From Alloscardovia criceti DSM 17774 (lineage in GTDB: Bacteria > Actinomycetota > Actinomycetes > Actinomycetales > Bifidobacteriaceae), in contig NZ_AQXR01000010.1 in the NCBI RefSeq assembly GCF_000376885.1, positions 409,335 to 473,334 of the forward strand: a stretch of DNA of 64,000 nt, in the 5' to 3' direction. The notes under the pieces are model-generated. The model made no database searches. It worked only from the letters and a program-made list of their open reading frames with translations, and was not told the DNA's origin. Positions 36,154-43,561 of the stretch are shown one piece after another. Made by a program: the position numbers and the translations under genes. Every line of letters starts with the position of its first letter. Position 1 is the stretch's first letter.

Positions 36154-36225
36154 AGCCGATGATGCTCCTCTTTTAACCCTCTTCTCTTGGACTCATCGGC
36201 ATTCTCTTTTTCTTTATTTTATTTA
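36154..36225 (+). ncRNA. Candidate small RNA: one hairpin with a CU-rich loop
   Basis: A possible RNA of about 60-75 bases. GCCGATGA (36155-36162) pairs with TCATCGGC (36193-36200); the 30-base loop is almost all pyrimidine apart from a few A and G, and includes CTCCTC and CCTCTTCTC, which could pair with Shine-Dalgarno sequences. The stem is followed by ATTCTCTTTTTCTTTATTTT, a U-rich tail that would serve as its own terminator. An alternative short pairing, CCAAG with CTTGG (36152-36156, 36186-36190), could compete. I know no named family that fits exactly; actinobacterial 6C RNA and other C/U-loop regulatory RNAs are the nearest comparisons. Not experimentally supported. Confidence 0.4.
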
Positions 36226-36425
36226 GCTCCATTTTATTATCCAAAGATTTTTATGCAAGTTTTATAATTTTTTATGAGACTCGCGGATTTTTCTTTCGTT
36301 ATGCTACAAATCGGCTTTCTGTTTGTTTGGATAACATGCACAGATAGACATTATTTTCGAGGAATTCTCCTCAAACCGGTTATTCGGCGTGTTGTGCGTT
36401 TTACCAAGAAACTGCATATGTGGTT

Positions 36426-36460
36426 AAAAAAAGATGGCCCCCACTTACGCGGGAACCATC
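36426..36460 (-). terminator. Intrinsic terminator of the HNH nuclease gene
   Basis: On the minus strand GATGG-n2-CCC pairs with GGG-n2-CCATC (36456-36460 and 36433-36437 as outer arms), followed by seven T (A-run at 36426-36432 on the plus strand). Confidence 0.75.
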
Positions 36461-36520
36461 TGTGCAAAACCTTGTGCTTGTGTGCACTGCACCACAATCT
36501 CGGGACAGCGCTAGCAGGAA

Positions 36521-37294
36521 CTACGATTGCGGAACTGCCTGCGCTGGACAGCTGTGCAAAACCTTAAGCATGGCATTCTTCTCAGCAGAGGTGACCGTCA
36601 GACTATATTTCGCCTTTACCCCAATTTGCCGGGCGACATACGGACAGTCATAGGATGTGTTGCTAGGTAGCCATTCATCCGCCGCGGCATCTTCTTTTTG
36701 CTGGTTTGCATGCCCGTCCACAGCGAGCAAGTTATACGGGTCATTACTGAAGGTGTAGCGCTGTGCCGTGCTCCATGCGTGCGCCCCCGACTTCCACGCA
36801 TTGCTGAGCGCCACCACGTGGTCGATTTGTACCGCTTTGCTTGTTTGCGCACCACGCGTAAAGTGAATGGTTTTACCGGTATACGGATCGTGCAGCACGC
36901 CTGAGGCCACTTTGCACGAGCCGGCGCTTTTATACACAACATCCGTTAAATCGCGACTGAGCACGTCCTCACGCACGTCACAGCCGTTGCCATCCACATC
37001 CGTTTCACGAAATCCAAATAAATCTCGTTTGTAAATGCTGGTAGGGCGTGGATTATCCTCTACGGTCAAGCTATTGAGCACGTCAGCAGCAGGCCCTGTG
37101 GCCGTGTATTGGCCGGTAATCGTGGCAATAGTGTCATTTGAACGCACGAGTGCCAGCGCAAGCACCACACCGCAGACAATAATAAGGCTGATGAGCGAAT
37201 ACCAGGCACTGGCAATTGTGGGCGTGCGTTTATAGCCGCGCCGAGCTCCTGACCTATATCGAGAACTCTTACGGCGGTTTACACCTCGTACCAT
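36521..37294 (-). CDS. Membrane-anchored HNH-family endonuclease (DUF1524)
   Basis: A 257-residue protein with a very basic N-terminus, one membrane segment (about 32-50) and an extracytoplasmic nuclease domain. The domain has the DUF1524/HNH pattern: QIDHVVALSNAWKSGA near residue 160 (His of the metal site), NDPYNLLAVDGHANQQK, EWLPSN and YVARQIGVKAKYSLTV. Four Cys may form disulfides outside the cell. Family members in actinobacteria are secreted nucleases degrading DNA or RNA non-specifically. It lies upstream of the pst operon on the same strand; a role in salvaging phosphate from extracellular DNA is plausible but is inference. Own terminator at 36426-36460. Confidence 0.88.
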   Translation of the reverse strand: MVRGVNRRKSSRYRSGARRGYKRTPTIASAWYSLISLIIVCGVVLALALVRSNDTIATITGQYTATGPAADVLNSLTVEDNPRPTSIYKRDLFGFRETDVDGNGCDVREDVLSRDLTDVVYKSAGSCKVASGVLHDPYTGKTIHFTRGAQTSKAVQIDHVVALSNAWKSGAHAWSTAQRYTFSNDPYNLLAVDGHANQQKEDAAADEWLPSNTSYDCPYVARQIGVKAKYSLTVTSAEKNAMLKVLHSCPAQAVPQS

Positions 37295-37309
37295 ATAGAA
37301 CCTAACGAC

Positions 37310-38158
37310 CTAACTGTAGGAGAACGTGGATGGATCATGCCCAGCACGCGTCGAAGTATTCAGACCATCGATGAACGCAATATCCTGAGCATCTAAAGAA
37401 ATCTGCGCACTGGCAAGATTTTCCTCCAGTCGCTGCTTGTGCACCGACTTTGGAATGATAACAGTATTATGCGAAATATGCCACGCCAAAATCACCTGAG
37501 CTACACTGGCATTATGCTTGTGCGCAATGCTCTCCAACTGCGCTCCTCCCGCAGTAAGATCTGCGCCGCGCGCCATCGGCGAGTACGCTTCTACTGCAAT
37601 GCCGTGCTCGATGCAGTACTGCACGACCTCTCTTTGCTGGAAGGTCGGATGAAGCTCGATTTGATTCACCGTCGGATACTCACCCATCTGATCAAACAAC
37701 CGATCTAGGTCGGACGGCATAAAATTGCATACACCCAGCGTCTTCACCACGCCACTCTGTCTCAGCTCCGTAAAGGCCTTCCACACCTTATCACTGCGCC
37801 AGTCAAATGGCGTTGGCCAGTGAATCATGTACATATCCACGTAATCTGTCTGGAGTAGCTTAAGCTGGCGTTCAAACGCACGCAGAGCACTGTCATAGCC
37901 CTGCTCAGAATCGCGCAGTTTAGTCGTGAGCCAGAGGCTTGTGCGATTGTCTCCCTGCGCGAAACCGGCGTTGATCAGCCCTTGGCCGACGCCTTCTTCG
38001 TTGCCATATCCGGCGGCGGTGTCGATATGACGATATCCCACCTCCAACGCATCTTCGACAACGCGAGACACATCATCATTGTCAATGCGCAGCACACCCG
38101 CACCAATTTGTGGGATGCTCAAGCCGTCATGTAATTGCACGCTCAATTGTTCAGTCAT
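37310..38158 (-). CDS. Aldo/keto reductase
   Basis: An NADPH-dependent carbonyl reductase with a TIM barrel, 282 residues, typical for the family. The catalytic tetrad is readable: Asp and Tyr in HIDTAAGYGNE (near residues 46-51), Lys in LWLTTKL near residue 80, His in YMIHWP near residue 111; the cofactor loop IPKSVHKQRLEENL is at about 235-250. Closest to the 2,5-diketo-D-gluconate reductase group. It lies 15 bases upstream of the nuclease gene and may be co-transcribed. Physiological substrate unknown. Confidence 0.93.
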   Translation of the reverse strand: MTEQLSVQLHDGLSIPQIGAGVLRIDNDDVSRVVEDALEVGYRHIDTAAGYGNEEGVGQGLINAGFAQGDNRTSLWLTTKLRDSEQGYDSALRAFERQLKLLQTDYVDMYMIHWPTPFDWRSDKVWKAFTELRQSGVVKTLGVCNFMPSDLDRLFDQMGEYPTVNQIELHPTFQQREVVQYCIEHGIAVEAYSPMARGADLTAGGAQLESIAHKHNASVAQVILAWHISHNTVIIPKSVHKQRLEENLASAQISLDAQDIAFIDGLNTSTRAGHDPSTFSYS

Positions 38159-38267
38159 ATCTCCACCTTAGAAGACAGGCTCGATTGTTGTGCGCACAAG
38201 GGGCAAGGGTGAGTTATCCACAATGCCCCCATTCTAGGGCGCTTGCACAAATGTACAATTCGGCATG

Positions 38268-38302
38268 AAAAAACCCGCTCCTGCGAAAAGAAGAGCGGGT
38301 TT
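38268..38302 (-). terminator. Intrinsic terminator after rplA
   Basis: On the minus strand AACCCGCTC pairs with GAGCGGGTT (38294-38302 and 38273-38281) around a 12-base loop and is followed by T-rich sequence (A-run at 38268-38273). It closes the secE-nusG-rplK-rplA block. Confidence 0.85.
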
Positions 38303-38347
38303 CAAGTTCTTGTTCGTAAAATCGCGAACGCTAACGTACGACTGAAA

Positions 38348-39043
38348 CTAGCCTACCAATGGAGCTGTGTCCAGAGGAACGCCAGGACCCATAGTAGAAG
38401 TCATCGTAGCCTTGGTGATGTAGCGACCCTTAACGGTTACTGGCTTCAAACGGCGGATTTCATCAGCTACTGCGCGGAAGTTCTCTTCCAGAGCTTCCTC
38501 TGTAAAGCTGAGCTTACCTACGATGAAGCTCAAGTTTCCGTGACGATCAACGCGGAACTCAATCTTACCGCCCTTGATGTCGGAAACAGCCTTAGCCACA
38601 TCCATGGTAACGGTACCGGTCTTAGGGTTTGGCATCAAACCACGAGGACCGAGCACACGACCCAAACGACCAACCTGACCCATCATATCTGGAGTTGCTA
38701 CAACTGCATCAAAATCAGTGTAACCCTTAGATACCTTCTCGATGAGCTCTGCATCGCCGACCTCATCTGCGCCAGCTTCAAGAGCTGCGGTAGCAAGTGG
38801 GCCACGAGCAAATACGATTACGCGAGCGGTCTTACCAGTGCCGTTAGGCAAGTTCACGGTACCGCGAACGAGCTGGTCAGCCTTACGTGGATCTACGTTG
38901 AGGTTGTACACAGCCTCAACTGTTTCATCAAAACCGCGAGCTGGCATGCTCTTGAGCAATGCAATAGCTTCGTTTGCGGTGTAGAGGTTAGAACGATCTA
39001 CCTTCTCGGCAGCTTCGCGATACTTCTTAGAACGCTTTGTCAT
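38348..39043 (-). CDS. rplA: 50S ribosomal protein L1
   Basis: Forms the L1 stalk of the large subunit and in many bacteria represses its own operon. 231 residues, usual length, with the L1 signature [25 protein letters not shown] near residue 30 (key FDETVE and LGVD-like parts) and [14 protein letters not shown] near residue 127. Directly downstream of rplK (62-base gap), as in most bacteria. Confidence 0.98.
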   Translation of the reverse strand: MTKRSKKYREAAEKVDRSNLYTANEAIALLKSMPARGFDETVEAVYNLNVDPRKADQLVRGTVNLPNGTGKTARVIVFARGPLATAALEAGADEVGDAELIEKVSKGYTDFDAVVATPDMMGQVGRLGRVLGPRGLMPNPKTGTVTMDVAKAVSDIKGGKIEFRVDRHGNLSFIVGKLSFTEEALEENFRAVADEIRRLKPVTVKGRYITKATMTSTMGPGVPLDTAPLVG

Positions 39044-39105
39044 CTGCTTCTCCTTAGCAGTCGCAGTGTGGGCAAGCGCTTGCCCTTCTGCTTAGTGGAT
39101 AAAAA

Positions 39106-39537
39106 TTAGTCGGTAACGGTAATACCCATAGAACGAGCGGTACCCTCGATGATCTTCATACCTGCTTCGATGTCACGAGCAGACAAATCAGCCATCTTGG
39201 TTTCAGCAATTTCGCGTACCTGTGCCTTGGTAACGGAGCCAACCTTTGTGGTCAGTGGGTTGCCTGCACCCTTATCCACGCCAGCTGCCTTGCGAAGAAG
39301 TTCTGCTGCTGGAGGAGTCTTCAAAACGAAGGTGAAGGAACGATCTTCATACACAGTAATTTCTACTGGGATGATCTGACCGATCTTGTCCTTAGTAGCG
39401 TCGTTGTATGCCTTGGTAAAGTCCATGATGTTCACACCATGGGAACCCAATGCTGGACCCAGTGGTGGAGCAGGATTTGCCTTACCTGCAGCAATCTGCA
39501 GCTTGATAAGTGCTGAGACTTTCTTCTTAGGAGCCAT
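39106..39537 (-). CDS. rplK: 50S ribosomal protein L11
   Basis: Part of the GTPase-associated centre; binds 23S rRNA with L10 and is the target of thiopeptide antibiotics and RelA signalling. 143 residues with the Pro-rich N-terminus ([20 protein letters not shown]) and C-terminal [20 protein letters not shown]. It has its own promoter (39665-39693), because a terminator separates it from nusG. Confidence 0.98.
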   Translation of the reverse strand: MAPKKKVSALIKLQIAAGKANPAPPLGPALGSHGVNIMDFTKAYNDATKDKIGQIIPVEITVYEDRSFTFVLKTPPAAELLRKAAGVDKGAGNPLTTKVGSVTKAQVREIAETKMADLSARDIEAGMKIIEGTARSMGITVTD

Positions 39538-39664
39538 TTTATGGTTCTTCTTTCTGTGAGCGGTTCAACGGAGTATGCCCGAAAGCACGCCCCTCCCGCG
39601 ACTATTAATTCAACGTCATTTTTAGATGTGTCACTCGAGCACCCTAAAAATGGCAAGCCTTACT

Positions 39665-39693
39665 ATTATGCCGTATATGCCTGACAAATGCAA
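39665..39693 (-). promoter_or_regulatory. rplK-rplA promoter
   Basis: On the minus strand TTGCAT (39693-39688), 17-base spacer, CATAAT (39670-39665). It starts immediately after the nusG terminator and would give a leader of about 120 bases before rplK. Confidence 0.55.
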
Positions 39694-39722
39694 AAGTCCG
39701 CACACCAGATGTGTGTGCGGAC
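39688..39722 (-). terminator. Terminator after nusG
   Basis: GTCCGCACAC (39696-39705) pairs with GTGTGCGGAC (39713-39722); on the minus strand TTTTGC follows. Located 20 bases after the nusG stop. Confidence 0.8.
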
Positions 39723-39742
39723 GGGGAAAGCAAAAATGCTAA

Positions 39743-40582
39743 CTACTGGTCGATCTTTGCCACTTGCTCGAAGCCGAGTTCCACAGGTGTATCGCGACCA
39801 AAGATGGATACGAGTACGGAGAGCTTTTGCGTAGCTGGGCTCACTTCAGAAATTACCGCCGGCATTGTAGCGAATGGGCCATCGGTAACGGTGACGGATT
39901 CACCCACCGAGAAGCTGACCTCAATCTTGCGAGCCTTCTGACGTGCTTCACTGTCGTTTACACCCTTCAGCGCTTCCGAACGAATCATTGGAGCCATCAT
40001 GGAAACGACTTCCTTGCGGGACAATGGTGTAGCTTCTCCACCATTGCCTACGAAGCCGGTAACGCCTTCGGTTTCACGCACAATGCGACGCGCATCATCG
40101 TCTGGCCACATACGAATTAAGACATAGCCTGGAATGCGCACGCGAGAAACGATTTTCTTACCCTTATCGGTGTGCTGCTCTACTTCTTCCATTGGCACTT
40201 CAATTTGGAAGATCTGGTTTTCCAAGCCGAAGGAGGCTACGCGAGATTCCACATTCATCTTGACGCGCTTCTCGTAGCCAGAGTAAGTATGCAGTACGTA
40301 CCACTTACCTTCGAGAGTACGCAAAGACTTAGAGAATGCCTGCACGGCTTGCTCTCCAAGATCGAGATCCTGGTCAGCTGCCTGATCGTCCTCGCCTGCC
40401 TCAGCCTGAGGTTCTGTCGAATCTGCGGAAACGGCTTCAGCTTCTGTGTCAACCGTGGTGTTTTCTGTTTCAGCCTCGTGCTCAGCGAGCTCAGAAGCGT
40501 GATTCTCCTCGACTGTCTCTTCCACAGCTTGCACTGCAGGAGCATCGAGATTTTCCATTGGGTCTTCTAAATTGTCAACCAT
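39743..40582 (-). CDS. nusG: Transcription termination/antitermination factor NusG
   Basis: Binds RNA polymerase and couples it to the ribosome, Rho or the rRNA antitermination complex. The 279-residue protein has an acidic, Glu/Ala/Thr-rich extension of about 90 residues, common in actinobacteria and probably disordered, then the NGN domain ([16 protein letters not shown] near residue 91; [23 protein letters not shown]) and the KOW domain ([21 protein letters not shown] near residue 225; ending [10 protein letters not shown]). Downstream of secE by 52 bases. Confidence 0.97.
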   Translation of the reverse strand: MVDNLEDPMENLDAPAVQAVEETVEENHASELAEHEAETENTTVDTEAEAVSADSTEPQAEAGEDDQAADQDLDLGEQAVQAFSKSLRTLEGKWYVLHTYSGYEKRVKMNVESRVASFGLENQIFQIEVPMEEVEQHTDKGKKIVSRVRIPGYVLIRMWPDDDARRIVRETEGVTGFVGNGGEATPLSRKEVVSMMAPMIRSEALKGVNDSEARQKARKIEVSFSVGESVTVTDGPFATMPAVISEVSPATQKLSVLVSIFGRDTPVELGFEQVAKIDQ

Positions 40583-40634
40583 AATTCCCTACTGGGTTTA
40601 AAACGTGTGATACTAGAATTCAATAAACGCAAGA

Positions 40635-40868
40635 TTAGCCGAAGAGGGCTACCATAAGCTTGCCCAAGCCAAAATCAAGGCTGGTGATAAATACCATAAG
40701 CAAAACAACGAAGATAAACACTGCTACAGACCATCCCAACAGTTCTTTACCGGATGGAGCAACAACTTTGGAAATCTCTTCGAACATCTGCCTGATGAAC
40801 ATGCCAACGCGCAAGAAGATATTTGGCTTGCGGACTTTTGCAGCCTTCTTGTTCTCAGACTTTGCCAT
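40635..40868 (-). CDS. secE: Preprotein translocase subunit SecE
   Basis: Clamp subunit of the SecYEG channel. 77 residues, with the conserved amphipathic stretch FIRQMFEEISKVVAPSGKEL followed by one membrane helix (WSVAVFIFVVLLMVFITSLDF). Short single-helix form as usual outside the enterobacteria. Placement between tRNA-Trp and nusG is the classic arrangement. Confidence 0.96.
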   Translation of the reverse strand: MAKSENKKAAKVRKPNIFLRVGMFIRQMFEEISKVVAPSGKELLGWSVAVFIFVVLLMVFITSLDFGLGKLMVALFG

Positions 40869-40915
40869 AATGCAATCCTAACTTCGTGTCATGCGTGCAG
40901 TTTTCACTGCCCTAG

Positions 40916-40988
40916 CAGGGGCCGCGGGACTCGAACCCACAACCTACGGTTTTGGAGACCGTTGCGCTACCAATTGCGCCAGACCCCT
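40916..40988 (-). tRNA. tRNA-Trp (anticodon CCA)
   Basis: Read on the minus strand, a full cloverleaf of 73 bases: acceptor AGGGGTC pairing with GGCCCCT, D arm with TTGGTAG, anticodon arm CGGTCTCCAAAACCG with CCA, T arm GTGGGTTCGAGTCCCGC. Discriminator base is G. The 3' CCA is not encoded and must be added. It lies 47 bases upstream of secE. Confidence 0.95.
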
Positions 40989-41055
40989 AGGTGTACTCAT
41001 ACTAGTACTCAATCCACGGGATTGCCTTTATATTGTGACAAGCCCCATAGACGAG

Positions 41056-41082
41056 AAAAATATGGGCGGTGTTTTCACCGCC
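41056..41082 (-). terminator. Intrinsic terminator downstream of aspC
   Basis: GGCGGTG (41065-41071) and CACCGCC (41076-41082) around a TTTT loop; on the minus strand followed by CATATTTTTC. It separates aspC from tRNA-Trp. Confidence 0.75.
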
Positions 41083-41138
41083 AAATGTTTAGTTTACCGC
41101 GCAGAGTCGATTTCGTCTAATCGCTTATTTTTCAGTTC

Positions 41139-41181
41139 TTCGGCGTGGTGGAGATTTGTCACTTTCTCGCGCCACGCCGAA
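41139..41181 (-). repeat. Inverted repeat directly after aspC
   Basis: TTCGGCGTGG (41139-41148) and CCACGCCGAA (41172-41181), a perfect 10-bp stem with a 23-base loop, 21 bases past the aspC stop. Together with the hairpin at 41056-41082 it gives two tandem stems; this one lacks a T-run and may protect the 3' end of the message. Confidence 0.5.
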
Positions 41182-41202
41182 ACAGAAATGCAAACGCACG
41201 AC

Positions 41203-42408
41203 TTAGTGAGAAGACTCCAGCCACGTCTTTAGTCGTTGCATACCTTCTGCCAAATCCTCATCTGCGAGCGCGTAGGAGAAGCGGATATACCCCGGCGCAC
41301 TAAAGCCCTCACCCGGCACTGCAGCCACATGAACTTCATCCAAAATCAGTGCGGCAAGCTGCACGGTATTGTCACACACGGTGTTGTTCTTGCCTAAAGG
41401 CTTGCCCAAAAGTTCTGAGAAATCCGCAAAAGCATAGAAGGCACCTGCTGGCATGCTGCACTTCACACCCGGCAATGCGTTGAGCGCATCCACGATAGCG
41501 TGGCGGCGCTTATCAAACGCCTCGCGCATCATTGCCACCGCGTTCAAATCCCCACTGACTGCCTCGATAGCCGCTCGCTGTGGAATATTGGACACATTCG
41601 AGGTCAAATGACCTTGAAGCTTCGCTGCTGCCTTTGCAACTTCGGCAGGAGCAATCATCCAACCTACACGCCAACCTGTCATGGCATAGGTTTTTGCCAC
41701 GCCGTTGAGCACGAGCAAGCGATCGCGTACCTCAGGCACTAAGCTTCCCATATGGTCGGTAGTTTTGCCATCGTAAATCATGTGCTCATAAATCTCATCG
41801 GAAATAACCCACACATCATGCTCGATAGCCCAATGTGCAATGGCTTCCAGCGTCTCAGCAGACCACACGGAGCCTGTTGGATTATTTGGGGAATTGACAA
41901 CGATGGCCTTGGTCTTTGGCGTTGTGGCCGCTTCAATCTGTGCTAGCGTCGGCTCGAAATTCTGATCCACATCCGCAAAAATCTCTACAGGCACACCACC
42001 AGCCAGCTTAATAGTTTCTGGATAAGACACCCAGCACGGCGTTGGCACGATAACTTCGTCGCCCGGATTGAGCAAAATCTGGAAGCTCATAAAGACGGCT
42101 TGCTTACCACCATTGGTGACCACGATATGCGCCGGATCCACTTCATACCCGCTGTCACGTAAGGTCTTCTGAGCTATAGCCTCACGCAATTCCGGTAAAC
42201 CCGCCGTTGCGGTATAACGATGATTCTTTGGATCGCGCGCAGCTTCTACTGCAGCTTCCACGATACTTGCAGGAGTAGCAAAATTTGGTTCGCCTGCGCC
42301 AAATCCAATAATGTCCACTCCGCTAGCCTTAAGAGCCTTAGCTTTGATGTCGACTTCCAAGGTTGCCGAAGGAGCAACATTATTAATACGATTGCTTAAT
42401 TGTGCCAT
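41203..42408 (-). CDS. aspC: PLP-dependent aspartate aminotransferase
   Basis: Class I aminotransferase, Fold type I, 401 residues. The PLP lysine is in NGVAKTYAMTGWRVGW near residue 240; NNPTGSVWS and SDEIYEHMIYD are the cofactor-binding motifs, and R near the C-terminus (GYIRFSYA) binds the substrate carboxylate. This subgroup transfers the amino group between aspartate and 2-oxoglutarate; some members act on other amino acids, so specificity is inferred. Its start is ten bases after proB, making obg-proB-aspC an apparent operon. Confidence 0.92.
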   Translation of the reverse strand: MAQLSNRINNVAPSATLEVDIKAKALKASGVDIIGFGAGEPNFATPASIVEAAVEAARDPKNHRYTATAGLPELREAIAQKTLRDSGYEVDPAHIVVTNGGKQAVFMSFQILLNPGDEVIVPTPCWVSYPETIKLAGGVPVEIFADVDQNFEPTLAQIEAATTPKTKAIVVNSPNNPTGSVWSAETLEAIAHWAIEHDVWVISDEIYEHMIYDGKTTDHMGSLVPEVRDRLLVLNGVAKTYAMTGWRVGWMIAPAEVAKAAAKLQGHLTSNVSNIPQRAAIEAVSGDLNAVAMMREAFDKRRHAIVDALNALPGVKCSMPAGAFYAFADFSELLGKPLGKNNTVCDNTVQLAALILDEVHVAAVPGEGFSAPGYIRFSYALADEDLAEGMQRLKTWLESSH

Positions 42409-42418
42409 GCATTCAACT

Positions 42419-43555
42419 TTAATGCGAAGTATTTACAAGCACCAAATCATCTCGATGGATGATGGGGCGGGCGTATTCTGCGCCGAGGAAACGTTCAATT
42501 TGCTGCGTATTTTTGCCAGCCAAGGACACGATATCCGCCGAGTCGAAGGCGCATAAACCACGGGCGATGTGGACACCTTGCGCATCGTCCACCCATACAG
42601 GAGCACCGGCGGAGAAATCGCCCACTGCTCCCAAAGTTCCGACGGCGAGTAGGCTCGCGCGGCCGGCGCGGATAGCCTGTGCTGCACCATCGTCTACCAC
42701 GATACTGCCTTGCGGATGAGAGGCATAGCCAATCCACAGGCGACGCGCGGACTCTCGCGCGCGAATAGGCGGAAATACCGTGCCTACAGGGTCACCCATC
42801 AGGGCCGGCCCTGCATTTTTGGCAGAAGTGAGCAAGCAGGGAATGCCACTAGCTGTGGCTATGCGCACAGCATCGACCTTGGTCACCATGCCACCGGTTC
42901 CTACGGCCGAGCCGGATCCGGAGATAGTAGAGTCGTCGATATCCGTAATCGCGTTTTTCACAAAAGACAAACGCTTTGAGCCAGGTTCGCTCGGTGGTGC
43001 GGTGTACAGTCCATCCACGTCGGAGAGCAAAATAAGCGCATTCGCACGCACAATATTGGCCACAAGTGCGCTGAGATGGTCGTTGTCGCCGAAACGTACC
43101 TCACTGGTCACGAGGGTGTCGTTTTCGTTGACAATAGGCACCACGCCGAATTCCAGCAGACGCTCCACCGTATTGCGCACATTGTGGTAGCGCGAGGAAC
43201 GCATGGTGTCCTGCGCAGACATCAAGACCTGACCTACGCGGATGGAGTAGCGAGAGAATGCCTTCTCGTATTCTGCCATGAGCAGTCCCTGCCCTACGGC
43301 CGCTGCGGCCTGGCGGGACACGGAATCATCCGGCCTCGAATCAAACCCCAAGGGCTTCAAACCCGCGGCTACAGAACCGGAGGACACGAGCACTATATGT
43401 GCGCCTAGTTTGACAGCACTTGCTAGAGAGGTGACCAAATGGTTGAGCTTGTCGACATCCAGGAGGCCTCGCTCGGAGGTTAGTGAGCTCGAGCCCACTT
43501 TTACTACGATGGTTTGAGCCTGAAGAATGCGTCTGCGGGTTTGTTCTTCGTTCAT
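42419..43555 (-). CDS. proB: Glutamate 5-kinase
   Basis: Phosphorylates glutamate, the first step of proline synthesis. 378 residues: an amino-acid-kinase domain (VVKVGSSSLT near residue 17, NENDTLVTSEVRFGDNDHLSA near 150, GTGGMVTKVDAV near 228) and a C-terminal PUA domain (about 285-370), the full-length form. Located six bases after obg. proA is not in the window. Confidence 0.95.
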   Translation of the reverse strand: MNEEQTRRRILQAQTIVVKVGSSSLTSERGLLDVDKLNHLVTSLASAVKLGAHIVLVSSGSVAAGLKPLGFDSRPDDSVSRQAAAAVGQGLLMAEYEKAFSRYSIRVGQVLMSAQDTMRSSRYHNVRNTVERLLEFGVVPIVNENDTLVTSEVRFGDNDHLSALVANIVRANALILLSDVDGLYTAPPSEPGSKRLSFVKNAITDIDDSTISGSGSAVGTGGMVTKVDAVRIATASGIPCLLTSAKNAGPALMGDPVGTVFPPIRARESARRLWIGYASHPQGSIVVDDGAAQAIRAGRASLLAVGTLGAVGDFSAGAPVWVDDAQGVHIARGLCAFDSADIVSLAGKNTQQIERFLGAEYARPIIHRDDLVLVNTSH

Positions 43556-43561
43556 GTATGT

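Larger units (their letters stand above)
35848..36425. other. Long AT-rich intergenic region between pstS and the HNH nuclease gene
   Basis: About 580 bases with no convincing gene. It holds the pstS promoter and PHO-box-like repeat (35873-35908), a second repeat pair TTAACA (35970-35975) and TTAATA (35981-35986) resembling the Bacillus-type PhoP half-sites, flanked by the inverted repeat GGCCGA/TCGGCC (35960-35965, 35989-35994), and a candidate small RNA with its own promoter (36119-36225). A plus-strand open frame at 36274-36567 runs into the nuclease gene and its terminator and is not a gene. Confidence 0.6.

Noticed and set aside
36460..36565. Direct repeat CTGTGCAAAACCTT at 36460-36473 and 36552-36565 around the nuclease gene end
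   Set aside because: Only 14 bases, 92 apart and out of frame; probably a small chance or local duplication, no element boundaries seen.
36274..36567. Plus-strand open frame of 97 codons upstream of the nuclease gene end
   Set aside because: It crosses the nuclease terminator and coding end, lacks a ribosome-binding site and resembles no protein.
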